DNA of 64,000 bases from positions 2,466,773 through 2,530,772 of the forward strand of contig NZ_QPFB01000001.1 in NCBI RefSeq assembly GCF_004348115.1, in the 5' to 3' direction. The stretch comes from Stenotrophomonas sp. ATCM1_4. Its GTDB lineage: Bacteria > Pseudomonadota > Gammaproteobacteria > Xanthomonadales > Xanthomonadaceae. This document shows, piece by piece, positions 55,002-64,000 of the stretch; the stretch's first letter is position 1, and each line of letters starts with the position of its first letter. The translations under genes and the position numbers were made by a program. The notes beneath the pieces are model-generated. The model did not search any database, was not told where the DNA came from, and saw only the letters and a list, made by a program, of their open reading frames with translations.

Positions 55002-55120
55002 AAGCGGCTTCCGTGGCGATGCCGAGAGCGAAGAAGCCAGTACCCTGGCCGTAGTTGCTGTTTTCCCCTGGGGCTGACGACGTGGTCGGCTTCGCGGCTG
55101 AAGCCGTTCCTACCCAGGCA
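55000..55120. repeat. pair of REP-like palindromes
   Basis: GTAGAAGCGGCTTCCGTGGC near 55000 and the inverted copy GGCTTCGCGGCTGAAGCCGT (about 55093-55112) lie between the convergent LacI and SseB-like genes. Confidence 0.6.
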
Positions 55121-55126
55121 CGTTGG

Positions 55127-55507
55127 TCAACTGAAGTCCTTGAGGATCTCCTGCAAGCCAGCCGGCGAGATCTCGAAGCCCAGCGAAGTACCGGGATTGA
55201 CCACCACGCCATAACCGCCCGGTACGCGGCGCAGTACTTCGAACATCAACATGCGGATGTTGTGCGGCGCCTGCTGGGTGTGGAAACCGACGCGCGACAT
55301 GTCGGTGAATACCGCCACATGCAGGACGCCCTGCTTGTCGAACAGCAACGGGTCGAAGCCACTGCCGTCGGGCGTGACCAGGCTGCCGGTGAGCAGCACG
55401 ACTTCCGAGGCGACAAACGCCTGCATGAAGGCCTTGATCGGCAGCTTGCCGTCCATCGCGGTCTGCAGCAGCGTTTCGATGGGGGTCTGCGGGGAAAGCT
55501 CGTTCAT
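55127..55507 (-). CDS. SseB-family protein
   Basis: 126-aa protein with SseB N-terminal domain features: PIKAFMQAFVASEVVLLTG, PLLFDKQGVLHVAVFTDMSR and GYGVVVNPGTSLGFEISPAG. Role is poorly defined (enhanced serine sensitivity in E. coli for the family name). ATG 55507. It lies downstream of the amylase gene but a palindrome separates them, so co-transcription is uncertain. Confidence 0.85.
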   Translation of the reverse strand: MNELSPQTPIETLLQTAMDGKLPIKAFMQAFVASEVVLLTGSLVTPDGSGFDPLLFDKQGVLHVAVFTDMSRVGFHTQQAPHNIRMLMFEVLRRVPGGYGVVVNPGTSLGFEISPAGLQEILKDFS

Positions 55508-55574
55508 GGGTACTGCGTGGGGATGCGGGGATGTGGATTGTAGCGGGTGGCTGGTTGCAGCGACCCTCTCCCCA

Positions 55575-55601
55575 ACCCCTCTCCCGCTTGCGGGAGAGGG
55601 G
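55575..55601 (-). terminator. palindrome/terminator after the amylase gene
   Basis: CCCCTCTCCCGC tt GCGGGAGAGGGG, 10 bp after the amylase stop. It is also a copy of the dispersed palindrome seen at 39078. Confidence 0.5.
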
Positions 55602-55611
55602 CTTTGGTTGG

Positions 55612-57324
55612 TCAGCGCTTCAGGTGTTGGTTGCGGGCCTGCTGGTCGGCCATTGCGGCATCCAGCTGTGCTTTCAACTCGGCCTGCTGTACCTCGCCTT
55701 CCAGCACGAACACCTTGATGCCATGGGCCGGCACGTCGGTCTTCAAGGTGCGCCGCACGGTCAACGTGCCGCCGTCCAACGCGTCGCGCCATTGTCCGGC
55801 CTGCAGGTAGCGGCTCACCTCGAACGCCTGCGCCGTGTCCCCCTTGTTGAGCAGCACCAGCGCGGTCTGCGCGGTGTCGCCCTGTTGCAGCACGCGGAAG
55901 AACACCGCCTGGTCGCCCTGCAGGCGTTCGTTGACCTGCAGGCCGCGCTGCAGCGCCGGGGTGGCCTGGCGCAGCCGCGCGATGCGCTGCAGGGGGCCGA
56001 AGATCGGGCTCTGCGGCGCATGGGCAATGCGCTCCTGGCCGAAGTAGGCGCGGTTGCCGGCGTGCTCGGCGCGGCCACGCATGAAGCCGGTCTCCGAGCC
56101 GTAGTACAGCACCGGGATGCCGCGTGCGGTGAACAGCCAGTTGTGCGCGTCGATGAACCCGGCATCGGTCGCGTCCAGGCGCGCCATGTCGTGGTTGTCG
56201 TAGAAGCTCATCAGCTCGTACGGATTGGCGTACGGCCCGCCGGTCAGGTGCAACGGTTCGGACAGGGCCTCGAAGCCCTTCTGCTCCTTGCCGAATACCG
56301 CCGACATCGCGCCGCGTAGCGGGAAATCCAGCACGCTGACATTGGCGTTGCCTGGCCAGGTGTGCTCGGCGATCTTGCTGGCGTCGTAGTCGAAGGCTTC
56401 GCCGAACATGAACATGCCCGGGTGCTGCGCGCGGATGCGCTGCACGAACGCGTGCCACCACGGGTGCGGCAGCCAGCCGATGGTGTCGATGCGCAGCGCG
56501 TCCACGCCCTGCCCCGTCCATTGCAGGTAGGCACCGACCAGGTAGTCCATCACCGCCGGGTTGTGCTCGTTGAAGTCGGACAGCTCGGCCAGGTTGCCAT
56601 CGAAGATCGAGCCCTTGCTGCCATCGACCGGGCCGATGTTGTTGTAGAACGCATGCAGCCGGTTGTGCGTGGGGTCGAGCTTGTCCGGCGGCAGGTTCTG
56701 GTGGTCGGCGATCAACCGGCCATCCTTGTCGAAGATCTGGCCGAACTGCGGCTGGGCGGTCGGCTTGGTCCAGGCCGGCGAGCCATGGTTGCCGACGATG
56801 TCCAGCACCACCTTCAGCCCGGCACCGTGCAGGCCCTGGGTCAGGCCGGCGAAGTCCAGGCCGGCACTGGGCAGGTGTTCGTCCAGTCTGTAGAAGTTCA
56901 CGCCCCAGTAGCCGTGGTAGCCGGTCTTGCCCCGGTCGGTCAGCGTGCTGGTGCAGCTGATCGGCTTGCTGCCGGTGAAGGCCTGGTCCGGGTTGTCGAC
57001 GATCGGGGTGATCCACACCGCGCCGAAGCCGAGCCCGCGGATGTAGCCGGCATTGTCGAGCAGGCCCTTGAAGTCACCGCCGAGGTAGCCGATGTTGCCG
57101 TCGATCTTGTCCGGGCACGGCACCGGGATGTCGAAGGTGCGGTGCGCGCCGCCCTGGTCACGGTGGTCGTTGGCGGTGTCGCCGTTGACGAAGCGGTCGG
57201 TGACCACGAAGTACACCGCATCGCTGGCGAAGGGCTCGGACGTACCCACGTAGTCCGGCCGCGCGGCCAGGACGGGAGCGGCGGCCAGCGCCAACGAGAC
57301 TGCCACCGACAAACGCATGCGCAT
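55612..57324 (-). CDS. Exported GH13 alpha-amylase
   Basis: 570-aa glycoside hydrolase with signal peptide MRMRLSVAVSLALAAAPVLA. TIM-barrel motifs: DIVGNHGSP (region I), nucleophile D280 (DALRIDTIGW), acid/base E309 (FMFGEAFD) and transition-state D379 (SFYDNHDMARL). The C-terminal beta domain follows. ATG 57324 shares its A with the permease stop (TGATG) and has GGAGG 7 nt upstream. It cleaves maltodextrins/starch in the periplasm or outside, feeding the permease. Confidence 0.92.
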   Translation of the reverse strand: MRMRLSVAVSLALAAAPVLAARPDYVGTSEPFASDAVYFVVTDRFVNGDTANDHRDQGGAHRTFDIPVPCPDKIDGNIGYLGGDFKGLLDNAGYIRGLGFGAVWITPIVDNPDQAFTGSKPISCTSTLTDRGKTGYHGYWGVNFYRLDEHLPSAGLDFAGLTQGLHGAGLKVVLDIVGNHGSPAWTKPTAQPQFGQIFDKDGRLIADHQNLPPDKLDPTHNRLHAFYNNIGPVDGSKGSIFDGNLAELSDFNEHNPAVMDYLVGAYLQWTGQGVDALRIDTIGWLPHPWWHAFVQRIRAQHPGMFMFGEAFDYDASKIAEHTWPGNANVSVLDFPLRGAMSAVFGKEQKGFEALSEPLHLTGGPYANPYELMSFYDNHDMARLDATDAGFIDAHNWLFTARGIPVLYYGSETGFMRGRAEHAGNRAYFGQERIAHAPQSPIFGPLQRIARLRQATPALQRGLQVNERLQGDQAVFFRVLQQGDTAQTALVLLNKGDTAQAFEVSRYLQAGQWRDALDGGTLTVRRTLKTDVPAHGIKVFVLEGEVQQAELKAQLDAAMADQQARNQHLKR

Positions 57325-58805
57325 CACACCACCTCCGGTTGCGACGGAACCCGCAGCACGCACAGGCCGGCGACGAACAGGCTGCAGCCGCCCAGCACCA
57401 GCACATGCATCGGCACGCCGCCCAGCCAGCTGCGCAGGGCAAAGCCCAGCGCACTGGCCGCGACCAGCTGCGGGATCACGATGAAGAAATTGAAGATGCC
57501 CATGTACACGCCCATCTTGGTGGACGGCACGCTGTCGGACAGCAGGGCGTACGGCAGCGACAGGATCGAGGCCCATGCAAAGCCGACGCCGACCATCGAC
57601 AGCAGCAGCCACGCCGGGTCGCTGATGAACATCAGCGAGACCAGGCCCAGCCCTCCCAGCCACAGGTTGACCAGGTGGCTCCAGCGCAGGCCCATCACCC
57701 GCACCATCAGCGGGATCACCAGCGCGGCCAGCGCGGCGAAGCCGTTGTAGGCACCGAACAGCACGCCCACCCAGTTGGCCCCTTCGTTGTAGGCCGCCGA
57801 TTGCGGGTCGGTGGAGCCGAAATGGGTGCCGGCGACTGCGGCGGTGGTGTAGATCCACATCGCGAACAGGGCGAACCACGAGAAGAACTGCACCCAGGCC
57901 AGCCGACGCATGGTGGTGGGCATGGTGCGCAGGTCGCCGACGATGGTGGCCAGCATGTGCGTGCCCGGCAGCATCCGGGCCACGCCCAGCAGCAGGCCAT
58001 AGGCCGCGCACAGGCCGGCCAGCACGTACAGCATGCGGTCGCCCTGCCGCCAGGCGATCAATGCCGCCAGCAACACGCCCAGCCCCAGCCAGCCGAGGAT
58101 GTGGTTCCCGCGCGGCGGGCCGATCACCGGCGCGGCCGCATGCAGCGGCGAGGGTTCGGCATCGTCGAAACCGGCCAGCTCGGCCGGCGAGTACTCACGG
58201 GTGCTGACCACCGTCCAGGTGATCGCGGCCAGCAGCACGGCGGCACCGAAGTAGAACGCATAGCGCACGGTGTCCGGCACCTGCCCCGGCGCGGCGGTGT
58301 TGGCCACGCCGAAGTGGGCCAGCAGGTACGGCAGGAAGCTGGCGACGATGGCCCCCACGCCGATGAAGAAACTCTGCATCGCGTAGCCGCTGGGACGCTG
58401 CCGCGGCGAAAGCTGGTCGCCGACGAAGGCGCGGAACGGCTCCATCGACACGTTTATCGAGGCATCCAGCACCCACAGCGTGCCGGCCGCGATCCACAGC
58501 GTCGGTGAATTGGGCATCACCAGCAGGGCCAGCGTGGTCAGCACCGCGCCGATCATGAAGAACGGGCGGCGGCGTCCCCAGCGCGTCCAGGTGCGGTCGG
58601 ACAGGTAGCCGATCACCGGCTGTACCAGCAAGCCAGTCAGCGGCGCGGCGATCCAGAGCCCCGGCACTGCCTCCATCGAGGCCCCCAGGGTCTCGAAGAT
58701 GCGGCTGGCATTGGCGTTCTGCAGTGCAAAGCCGAACTGGATGCCCAGGAAGCCGAAGCACATGTTCCAGATCTGCCAGAACGACAATTGCGGTTTGCTT
58801 TTCAT
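57324..58805 (-). CDS. GPH/SLC45-type MFS sugar (maltose/maltodextrin) permease
   Basis: 493-aa MFS transporter with 12 TM helices. SLC45/GPH hallmarks: MCFGFLGIQFGFALQNANAS, LSDRTWTRWGRRRPFFMIG, NVSMEPFRAFVGDQLSPRQR. It imports disaccharides by proton symport; maltose is inferred from the neighbours. It is the first gene of the permease-amylase operon and divergent from the GH97 gene across 197 bp that contains a LacI-type site. Confidence 0.9.
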   Translation of the reverse strand: MKSKPQLSFWQIWNMCFGFLGIQFGFALQNANASRIFETLGASMEAVPGLWIAAPLTGLLVQPVIGYLSDRTWTRWGRRRPFFMIGAVLTTLALLVMPNSPTLWIAAGTLWVLDASINVSMEPFRAFVGDQLSPRQRPSGYAMQSFFIGVGAIVASFLPYLLAHFGVANTAAPGQVPDTVRYAFYFGAAVLLAAITWTVVSTREYSPAELAGFDDAEPSPLHAAAPVIGPPRGNHILGWLGLGVLLAALIAWRQGDRMLYVLAGLCAAYGLLLGVARMLPGTHMLATIVGDLRTMPTTMRRLAWVQFFSWFALFAMWIYTTAAVAGTHFGSTDPQSAAYNEGANWVGVLFGAYNGFAALAALVIPLMVRVMGLRWSHLVNLWLGGLGLVSLMFISDPAWLLLSMVGVGFAWASILSLPYALLSDSVPSTKMGVYMGIFNFFIVIPQLVAASALGFALRSWLGGVPMHVLVLGGCSLFVAGLCVLRVPSQPEVV

Positions 58806-58900
58806 CAAGCGGTTCCCCCCTCCGGGAATCACGGATGCGATGTACGGGCGCCGTTGCGCCGGGCCATGGTAGAGGCGTGGTGGCGGATGCGCACCGCCGG

Positions 58901-58914
58901 TGCATACGTATTCA
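58901..58914. promoter_or_regulatory. LacI-type operator between permease and GH97 genes
   Basis: TGCATACGTATTCA, a near palindrome (TGNATACGTATNCA). The same 14-mer in reverse orientation (TGAATACGTATGCA) occurs at 61254. Its central position suits control of both divergent units by the LacI protein at 53961. Confidence 0.6.
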
Positions 58915-59002
58915 GTGCCCCTGCCGGCCATGACGCCCTGCACCAACTGGAATAGTGGTGGCACCTGCTTCCCGTTCCTGCACCCCGGAGTTGATACCCG
59001 AC

Positions 59003-61069
59003 ATGGCACCGCCACGCCCGTCCTCCCGCCTGTTCCGCCTGAAACTCGCCTTCACCCTGCTGCTGGCCGGCCTGCCCGCCGCACACGCGGCCGAACTGGC
59101 CCGCGTCAGCTCGCCCGGCGACGTACTCACCGTCACCCTCGAATCGCAGCATGAAGGGCGCCTGGCCTACCGGGTGGAGCGCAACGGTGAGGCGGTGATC
59201 GCGCCCTCGCGGCTGGGCTTCCTGCTCGACAGCGGCCGGCTGGAGCGCAACCTGGCACTGACCGGGCAGGCGCGCCGCAGCGTCGACGAAACCTGGGAGC
59301 AACCCTGGGGCGAACGCCGCCTCACCCGCAACCACTACAACGAACTGCGCGCCAGCTTCACCGAGAAGGCCCCCTCGGGCGTCGCTCACGGGCGCCGCTT
59401 CGACGTGGTGTTCCGCGTCTACGACGATGGCGTGGGCTTCCGCTACGAGTTCCCGCAGCAACCGGCGATGCAGCAGGCACGGATCAACGCCGAGCTGACC
59501 GAATTCGCCCCGGCGCGACCGGCCACGGCCTGGTGGATCCCCGCCTTCGAGTGGAACCGCGAGGAGTACCTGTACCACCGCACCCCGCTCAACCAGATCG
59601 GTACCGCGCAGACCCCGCTCACACTGCGCAGCGACAACGGCCTGCACCTGTCCATCCACGAAGCCGCGCTGGTCGACTACGCGGGCATGAACCTGGCCCG
59701 TGGCGATGGCGACGTGCTGCGCGCTGCGCTGACCCCGTCCAGCAACGGCGCGCCGGTGGTCCGCGCACTGCCGTTCAACACCCCGTGGCGCACGCTCCAG
59801 GTCGGCGAGAAGGCCGGTGACCTGGTCGAATCCAGCCTGATCCTCAACCTCAACGAGCCCAATGCCATCGGCGACGTGAGCTGGTTCACGCCGGCCAAGT
59901 ACGTCGGTGTCTGGTGGTCGCTGCACCTGGAAACCGAAACCTGGGCGACCGGCCCGAAGCACGGTGCCACCGCCGCCAACACCCGTCGTTACATCGATTT
60001 CGCCGCCGCCAATGGCTTCCGTGGCGTGCTGGTCGAAGGCTGGAACCCGGGCTGGGACGGGGACTGGTTCGCCAACGGCTGGGGCTTCGACTTCACCCGC
60101 CCCACCGCCGACTTCGACCTGCCGGGCCTGGCGCGCTACGGCGCGGACAAGGGCGTGCACCTGATCGGCCACCACGAAACCGCCTGCGCGGTCAGCCACT
60201 ACGAGCGCCAACTGCCGGCCGCGCTGGACCTGTATGCGCGCAATGGCGTTGACGTGGTCAAGACCGGTTACGTCTGCGACGCCGGCGACATCCAGCGCCA
60301 GGACAGGGCCAGTGGCCCGGTGGTGCGCGAGTGGCACGAAGGCCAGTGGATGAGCAACCACAACCTGCGCGTGCTCAGGCAGGCCGCAGACAGGCACATC
60401 GCGATCAACTCGCACGAGCCGATCAAGGACACCGGCCTGCGCCGTACCTGGCCCAACTGGGTCTCGCGCGAGGGCGCGCGCGGCATGGAATTCAATGCCT
60501 GGGGCAACCCGCCGAACCCGCCCGGCCACGAGGCCACGCTGGTGTTCACCCGCATGCTCGGCGGGCCGATGGACTACACCCCCGGCATCGTCAGCCTGAA
60601 GGGCCGCAACGGCCTGCCACTGCGCAGCACCCTGGCCAAGCAGCTGGCGCTGTACGTGGTGCTGTACAGCCCGATCCAGATGGTGGCCGACCTGCCCGAG
60701 CATTACGCCCAGCACCCGGACGCCTTCCAGTTCATCAAGGACGTGGCGGTCGACTGGGAACAGAGCCACGTGCTCAACGGCGAGGTAGGCCAGTACGTGA
60801 CGCTGGCGCGCAAGGCACGCGGCTCGGAGGAATGGTTCATCGGCAGCGTCGGTGACGAGCAACCGCATTCCCTGCAGGCCTCGCTGTCGTTCCTGGATCC
60901 CAAGCGCCGCTACCGCGCCGAGATCTACCGCGACGGCGACGGTGCCAACTGGGAGACCCGGCCATTTGCCTTCGTCCGCGAGACCCGCGAAGTGCGCAGC
61001 AGTGACAGCCTGGCCCTGCCGCTGGGCGCCGGCGGTGGCGCGGCGGTGCGGCTGGTGCCGCTGGACTGA
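59003..61069 (+). CDS. Exported GH97 alpha-glucosidase
   Basis: 688-aa glycoside hydrolase family 97 enzyme. Signal peptide is basic plus LKLAFTLLLAGLPAAHAA. The N-terminal beta-sandwich domain runs to about 290, then the catalytic barrel with VLVEGWNPGWDGDWFANGWG, DVVKTGYVCDAGD and AINSHEPIKDTGLRRTWPNW, where E472 is the best candidate catalytic acid/base. A C-terminal domain closes the protein. SusB-like enzymes release glucose from maltodextrins. The start is ATG 59003; the opening from 58955 lacks signal-peptide logic. Confidence 0.92.
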   Translation: MAPPRPSSRLFRLKLAFTLLLAGLPAAHAAELARVSSPGDVLTVTLESQHEGRLAYRVERNGEAVIAPSRLGFLLDSGRLERNLALTGQARRSVDETWEQPWGERRLTRNHYNELRASFTEKAPSGVAHGRRFDVVFRVYDDGVGFRYEFPQQPAMQQARINAELTEFAPARPATAWWIPAFEWNREEYLYHRTPLNQIGTAQTPLTLRSDNGLHLSIHEAALVDYAGMNLARGDGDVLRAALTPSSNGAPVVRALPFNTPWRTLQVGEKAGDLVESSLILNLNEPNAIGDVSWFTPAKYVGVWWSLHLETETWATGPKHGATAANTRRYIDFAAANGFRGVLVEGWNPGWDGDWFANGWGFDFTRPTADFDLPGLARYGADKGVHLIGHHETACAVSHYERQLPAALDLYARNGVDVVKTGYVCDAGDIQRQDRASGPVVREWHEGQWMSNHNLRVLRQAADRHIAINSHEPIKDTGLRRTWPNWVSREGARGMEFNAWGNPPNPPGHEATLVFTRMLGGPMDYTPGIVSLKGRNGLPLRSTLAKQLALYVVLYSPIQMVADLPEHYAQHPDAFQFIKDVAVDWEQSHVLNGEVGQYVTLARKARGSEEWFIGSVGDEQPHSLQASLSFLDPKRRYRAEIYRDGDGANWETRPFAFVRETREVRSSDSLALPLGAGGGAAVRLVPLD

Positions 61070-61082
61070 CCCGCGACGCCCC

Positions 61083-61200
61083 GCAGGAACGGCCCCGGCC
61101 GCGTGGCTGGCCAGACCGATCCGCAAGGACGGAGCGCAACTTCAGATGCCCGGTGGCGGCGTTGGCAATGGCTTCGCGGCCGGGGCCGCGCCTGCGGGCA
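61083..61200. repeat. pair of REP-like palindromes
   Basis: GCAGGAACGGCCCCGGCCGC (about 61083-61102) and the inverted copy GGCTTCGCGGCCGGGGCCGC (about 61169-61188) follow the GH97 stop. The rest of 61070-61405 holds the LacI-type site and the receptor leader. Confidence 0.6.
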
Positions 61201-61253
61201 TCGCTCGCCTGCCGGAAGCGTTTTCACCGCCATTCCACCACCGCAAAACCCAT

Positions 61254-61267
61254 TGAATACGTATGCA
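61254..61267. promoter_or_regulatory. LacI-type operator upstream of the TonB receptor
   Basis: TGAATACGTATGCA, reverse complement of the site at 58901; about 140 bp before the receptor start. Confidence 0.6.
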
Positions 61268-61405
61268 GGGCGATTCCGTGACGTTGCCCGCTGATTACCA
61301 TGCGAGACATGTCGCAGGCAGCCCCATCGCACCGCCGACACGTGCACGGAGACCACTCCGGCATGCAGAAAAAAACAATCCGACGACATTACCTGGGAGG
61401 GGAGA

Positions 61406-64000
61406 ATGTTGAACACCAAGCGCAACCTGTTGAGCGCGGCGCTCGCGTCCGCCATCGCACTGACCGCCACCGGCGTACAGGCGCAAACCGCCGACGAAAC
61501 CGCCAAGAAGGCCGACGCCACCGACCTGGACACGGTCACCGTCACCGGCATCCGCCGCGGCATCGAGAGCGCCATCTCGGTCAAGCGTGATTCCACCTCG
61601 ATCGTGGAAGCCATCTCGGCCGAGGACATCGGCAAGCTGCCGGACGTGAGCATCGCCGAATCGATCGCCCGCCTGCCCGGCCTGGCCGCCCAGCGCGTCG
61701 CCGGCCGCGCCCAGGTCATCAGCGTGCGCGGCCTGTCGCCCGACTTCGCCACCACGCTGCTCAACGGGCGCGAGATGGTCAGCACCGGCGACAACCGCAG
61801 CGTCGAGTTCGACCAGTACCCGTCGGAACTGATCAGCGGCGTCACCGTCTACAAGACCCCGGACTCGGGCCTGGTCGGCCAGGGCCTGTCCGGCACGCTG
61901 GACATGCAGACCGTGCGCCCGCTCAGCTACGGTGACCGCGTGATCGCCATCAGCGGCCGCTACCAGAAGAACTCGCTGGGCGAAGCCGCCGGCGAAGACC
62001 CGTATGGCAACCGCATCAATGCCAGCTTCGTCGACAAGTTCGCCGACGACACCATCGGCCTGGCGATCGGTTACTCCCACTCGGAGATGTCCAAGCAGGA
62101 GAACCAGGTCGGCCTGTACGAGCCGTGGCAGGCGCTGGGGGGCGATGACTGGCGCCCGGGCGTCGCCGCCGGCACCTACTATTCCGACGGCATCAAGGCA
62201 CTGCGCCGCACCGGCCACTCCAAGCGCGACGGCGTGATGGCTACCCTGCAGTTCCGTCCCAACAACACCTGGACGAGCACGCTGGACGCCTTCTACACCA
62301 AGGCCAAGGAGTACGACACCGCCAACCAGCTGGAAATCCACCTGGGCGACTACAACGGCGGCTACGGCCGGCTGGATGTCACCGACGTGGTGGTCAACGA
62401 CAACGGCAGCTTCGTCAGCGGCACCGCGCACAACGTCTACCCGCTGGTGCGCGGCATGTACAACCACCGCGAAGACAGCATCAAGGCACTGGGCTGGAAC
62501 AACGAGTTCAACTTCGAGCGCGTGCGCGTGGTGGCCGACGTCAGCTGGTCCAAGGCCGAGCGCGACGAGATCAACCTGGAGAACAACCTGCAGCTGTTGC
62601 CGGCACCACAGCTGGATTCGGTCAAGCTCAACTTCGGTGGCGGCAGCTTCCCGCAGTTTACCCCGGGCATGGACTACTCCGACTACAGCAAGCTGTACCT
62701 GACCAACACCATCTATGGCTCGGGCTACGGCAAGACCCCGCACGTGGACGACGAGCTGAAGGGCGTCAAGCTGATGGCGACCTTCCCGGTGCCGGACGGC
62801 TTCAACTGGTTCTCCGACTTCGACGTGGGCGTGAACTACGCCGACCGCAGCAAGAACAAGACCCAGGCCGAAGGCAACATCAACCTCGGCGCGCAGGGCA
62901 TCACCAGCATCGCCGGCGACCTGCAGTACAAGCCGGTCAACCTGGGCTTTGCCGGTGCCGGCTACATCCCGGCCTGGAACGTGCCCGCCGCCGTGGCACG
63001 CTACATGGTGTTCAACCCGACCACCACCGAGAGCTACCTGATCCCGAAGCAGTGGACGGTGGACGAGGAGATCACCACCACCTTCCTGCGTGCCAACATC
63101 AGCACCCAGATCGGCTCGATCCCGGTGCGCGGCAACGTCGGCATCCAGGCCCAGCACGTGCGCCAGTCCTCCAGCTCGAACTACTGGGATGGCGGCCAGC
63201 CGGTCGGCAGCCAGGTCATCCCGATCAACGAAGGCAAGAGCTACCTCGACTTCCTGCCGAGCCTGAACCTGGCCTTCGAACTGCCGGCCGAGAACACCGT
63301 GCGCTTCGCCCTGGCCCGCCAGGTCGCACGCCCGCGCGTGGATGAGCTGCGCGCGTCGATGGAATTCGGCGTGGACACCAACAACGGCAAGCCCGGCGCC
63401 AGCGGCGGCAACCCGAACCTGGACCCGTGGGTGGCCAACGCGGTCGACCTGTCCTGGGAGAAGTACTTCGGCAACAAGGCCTACGTGGCTGCCGCGGTGT
63501 TCTACAAGGACCTGAAGACCTACATCTACACCGAGAAGCGCGACGGCTACGACTTCACCCAGCAGGTCGATGCCTGGCTGGAAGCCAACGCCATTTCGCT
63601 GCCGCCGGGCGTGGTGGTCGACAAGACCGGCACCTACACCGCGCCGTTCAACGGCAATGGTGGCAGCCTGCGCGGCGCCGAGCTGACCGCCTCGCTGCCG
63701 CTGGACCTGTTCTTCGAAGGCCTGCGCGGCTTCGGCGTAGTCGCCAGCGCCAGCTTCAACGACAGCAACATCACCATTCCACCGGACCCGGGCACCACCT
63801 CCAGCGTCGGCTCCGAGCCGATCATGCTACCGGGCCTGTCCAAGCGCGTGTACAACTTCACCGCCTACTACGAGAACAGTGGCTTCGAAGTGCGCCTGAA
63901 CCAGCGCAAGCGCTCGGACTTCATCGGTGAGATCGGCAACTTCAACGGCAACCGCACCCTGCGTTACGTCAAGGGCGAGGACGTGCTGGATGCGCAGGTG
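61406..64000 (+). CDS. TonB-dependent receptor, Xanthomonas/Caulobacter type (partial)
   Basis: Starts at ATG 61406 with RBS GGGAGGGGAG and is open to the window edge (865 codons, no stop). Signal peptide NLLSAALASAIALTATGVQA; TonB-box-like DLDTVTVTGIRRGIESAISV; plug motifs ISVRGLSPDFATTLLNGREM and VTVYKTPDSGLVGQGLSGTL; then the barrel. This subclass typically imports oligosaccharides, and the shared LacI-type site plus the adjacent GH97/GH13/permease genes make maltodextrin the likely ligand (MalA-like). Confidence 0.92.
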   Translation, partial: MLNTKRNLLSAALASAIALTATGVQAQTADETAKKADATDLDTVTVTGIRRGIESAISVKRDSTSIVEAISAEDIGKLPDVSIAESIARLPGLAAQRVAGRAQVISVRGLSPDFATTLLNGREMVSTGDNRSVEFDQYPSELISGVTVYKTPDSGLVGQGLSGTLDMQTVRPLSYGDRVIAISGRYQKNSLGEAAGEDPYGNRINASFVDKFADDTIGLAIGYSHSEMSKQENQVGLYEPWQALGGDDWRPGVAAGTYYSDGIKALRRTGHSKRDGVMATLQFRPNNTWTSTLDAFYTKAKEYDTANQLEIHLGDYNGGYGRLDVTDVVVNDNGSFVSGTAHNVYPLVRGMYNHREDSIKALGWNNEFNFERVRVVADVSWSKAERDEINLENNLQLLPAPQLDSVKLNFGGGSFPQFTPGMDYSDYSKLYLTNTIYGSGYGKTPHVDDELKGVKLMATFPVPDGFNWFSDFDVGVNYADRSKNKTQAEGNINLGAQGITSIAGDLQYKPVNLGFAGAGYIPAWNVPAAVARYMVFNPTTTESYLIPKQWTVDEEITTTFLRANISTQIGSIPVRGNVGIQAQHVRQSSSSNYWDGGQPVGSQVIPINEGKSYLDFLPSLNLAFELPAENTVRFALARQVARPRVDELRASMEFGVDTNNGKPGASGGNPNLDPWVANAVDLSWEKYFGNKAYVAAAVFYKDLKTYIYTEKRDGYDFTQQVDAWLEANAISLPPGVVVDKTGTYTAPFNGNGGSLRGAELTASLPLDLFFEGLRGFGVVASASFNDSNITIPPDPGTTSSVGSEPIMLPGLSKRVYNFTAYYENSGFEVRLNQRKRSDFIGEIGNFNGNRTLRYVKGEDVLDAQV

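Overview
The window is a high-GC chromosome segment from a gammaproteobacterium of the Xanthomonadaceae, most likely Stenotrophomonas or a close relative. This rests on the smeSR/smeABC-like efflux locus, TonB-dependent receptors of the Xanthomonas/Caulobacter type, the GH97 / GPH-type sugar permease / GH13 maltodextrin locus, and dispersed GTAGGAGC-type REP palindromes. Species identity is an inference from gene content. No tRNA, rRNA or CRISPR array was seen.

1-11 kb: a HAD hydrolase, a DeoR regulator with an MFS exporter, then a two-component system (kinase and regulator overlapping by 4 bp) divergent from a complete RND tripartite pump (fusion lipoprotein, inner-membrane permease, outer-membrane channel). 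11-15 kb: a TonB-dependent receptor coupled by a 1-nt stop/start overlap to a Tat-exported HisC-like aminotransferase. 15-19 kb: an arsenic island, arsH divergent from arsR-arsN2-arsC-acr3, with a 24-bp near-palindrome covering both start codons. 19-25.8 kb: Fsr-type MFS pump with a divergent AraC regulator, a serine hydrolase, a second AraC regulator and two alpha/beta hydrolases. 25.9-44.8 kb: core housekeeping and nutrient uptake (gpmA, nfi, two pirins, aqpZ, cstA-ybdD, a tandem pair of DUF819 transporters, an S9 peptidase, OPT and POT peptide transporters back to back, an OprB porin).

45.4-52.1 kb is an accessory island of visibly lower GC inserted between oprB and ssb. It holds a decayed IS3-family element, a second IS3 fragment, a truncated pair of overlapping tyrosine recombinases, and three copies of a cassette made of the C-terminal tail of a filamentous-haemagglutinin/CdiA-like protein followed, with a 4-bp RTGA overlap, by a 118-aa four-cysteine lipoprotein. 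I read this as an orphan toxin-tail/immunity array; it is the most unusual part of the window.

52.1-64 kb: ssb, a divergent DUF2239 / GIY-YIG pair, then a maltodextrin-utilisation locus: LacI regulator, SseB-like protein, GH13 alpha-amylase and GPH/SLC45-type sugar permease (one operon), a divergent GH97 glucosidase, and a TonB-dependent receptor that runs off the end. Two matching TGNATACGTATNCA sites, upstream of the permease/GH97 pair and of the receptor, suggest one LacI regulon. Outer-membrane uptake (receptor), periplasmic hydrolysis (GH97, GH13), inner-membrane import (permease) and control (LacI) fit together as one pathway.
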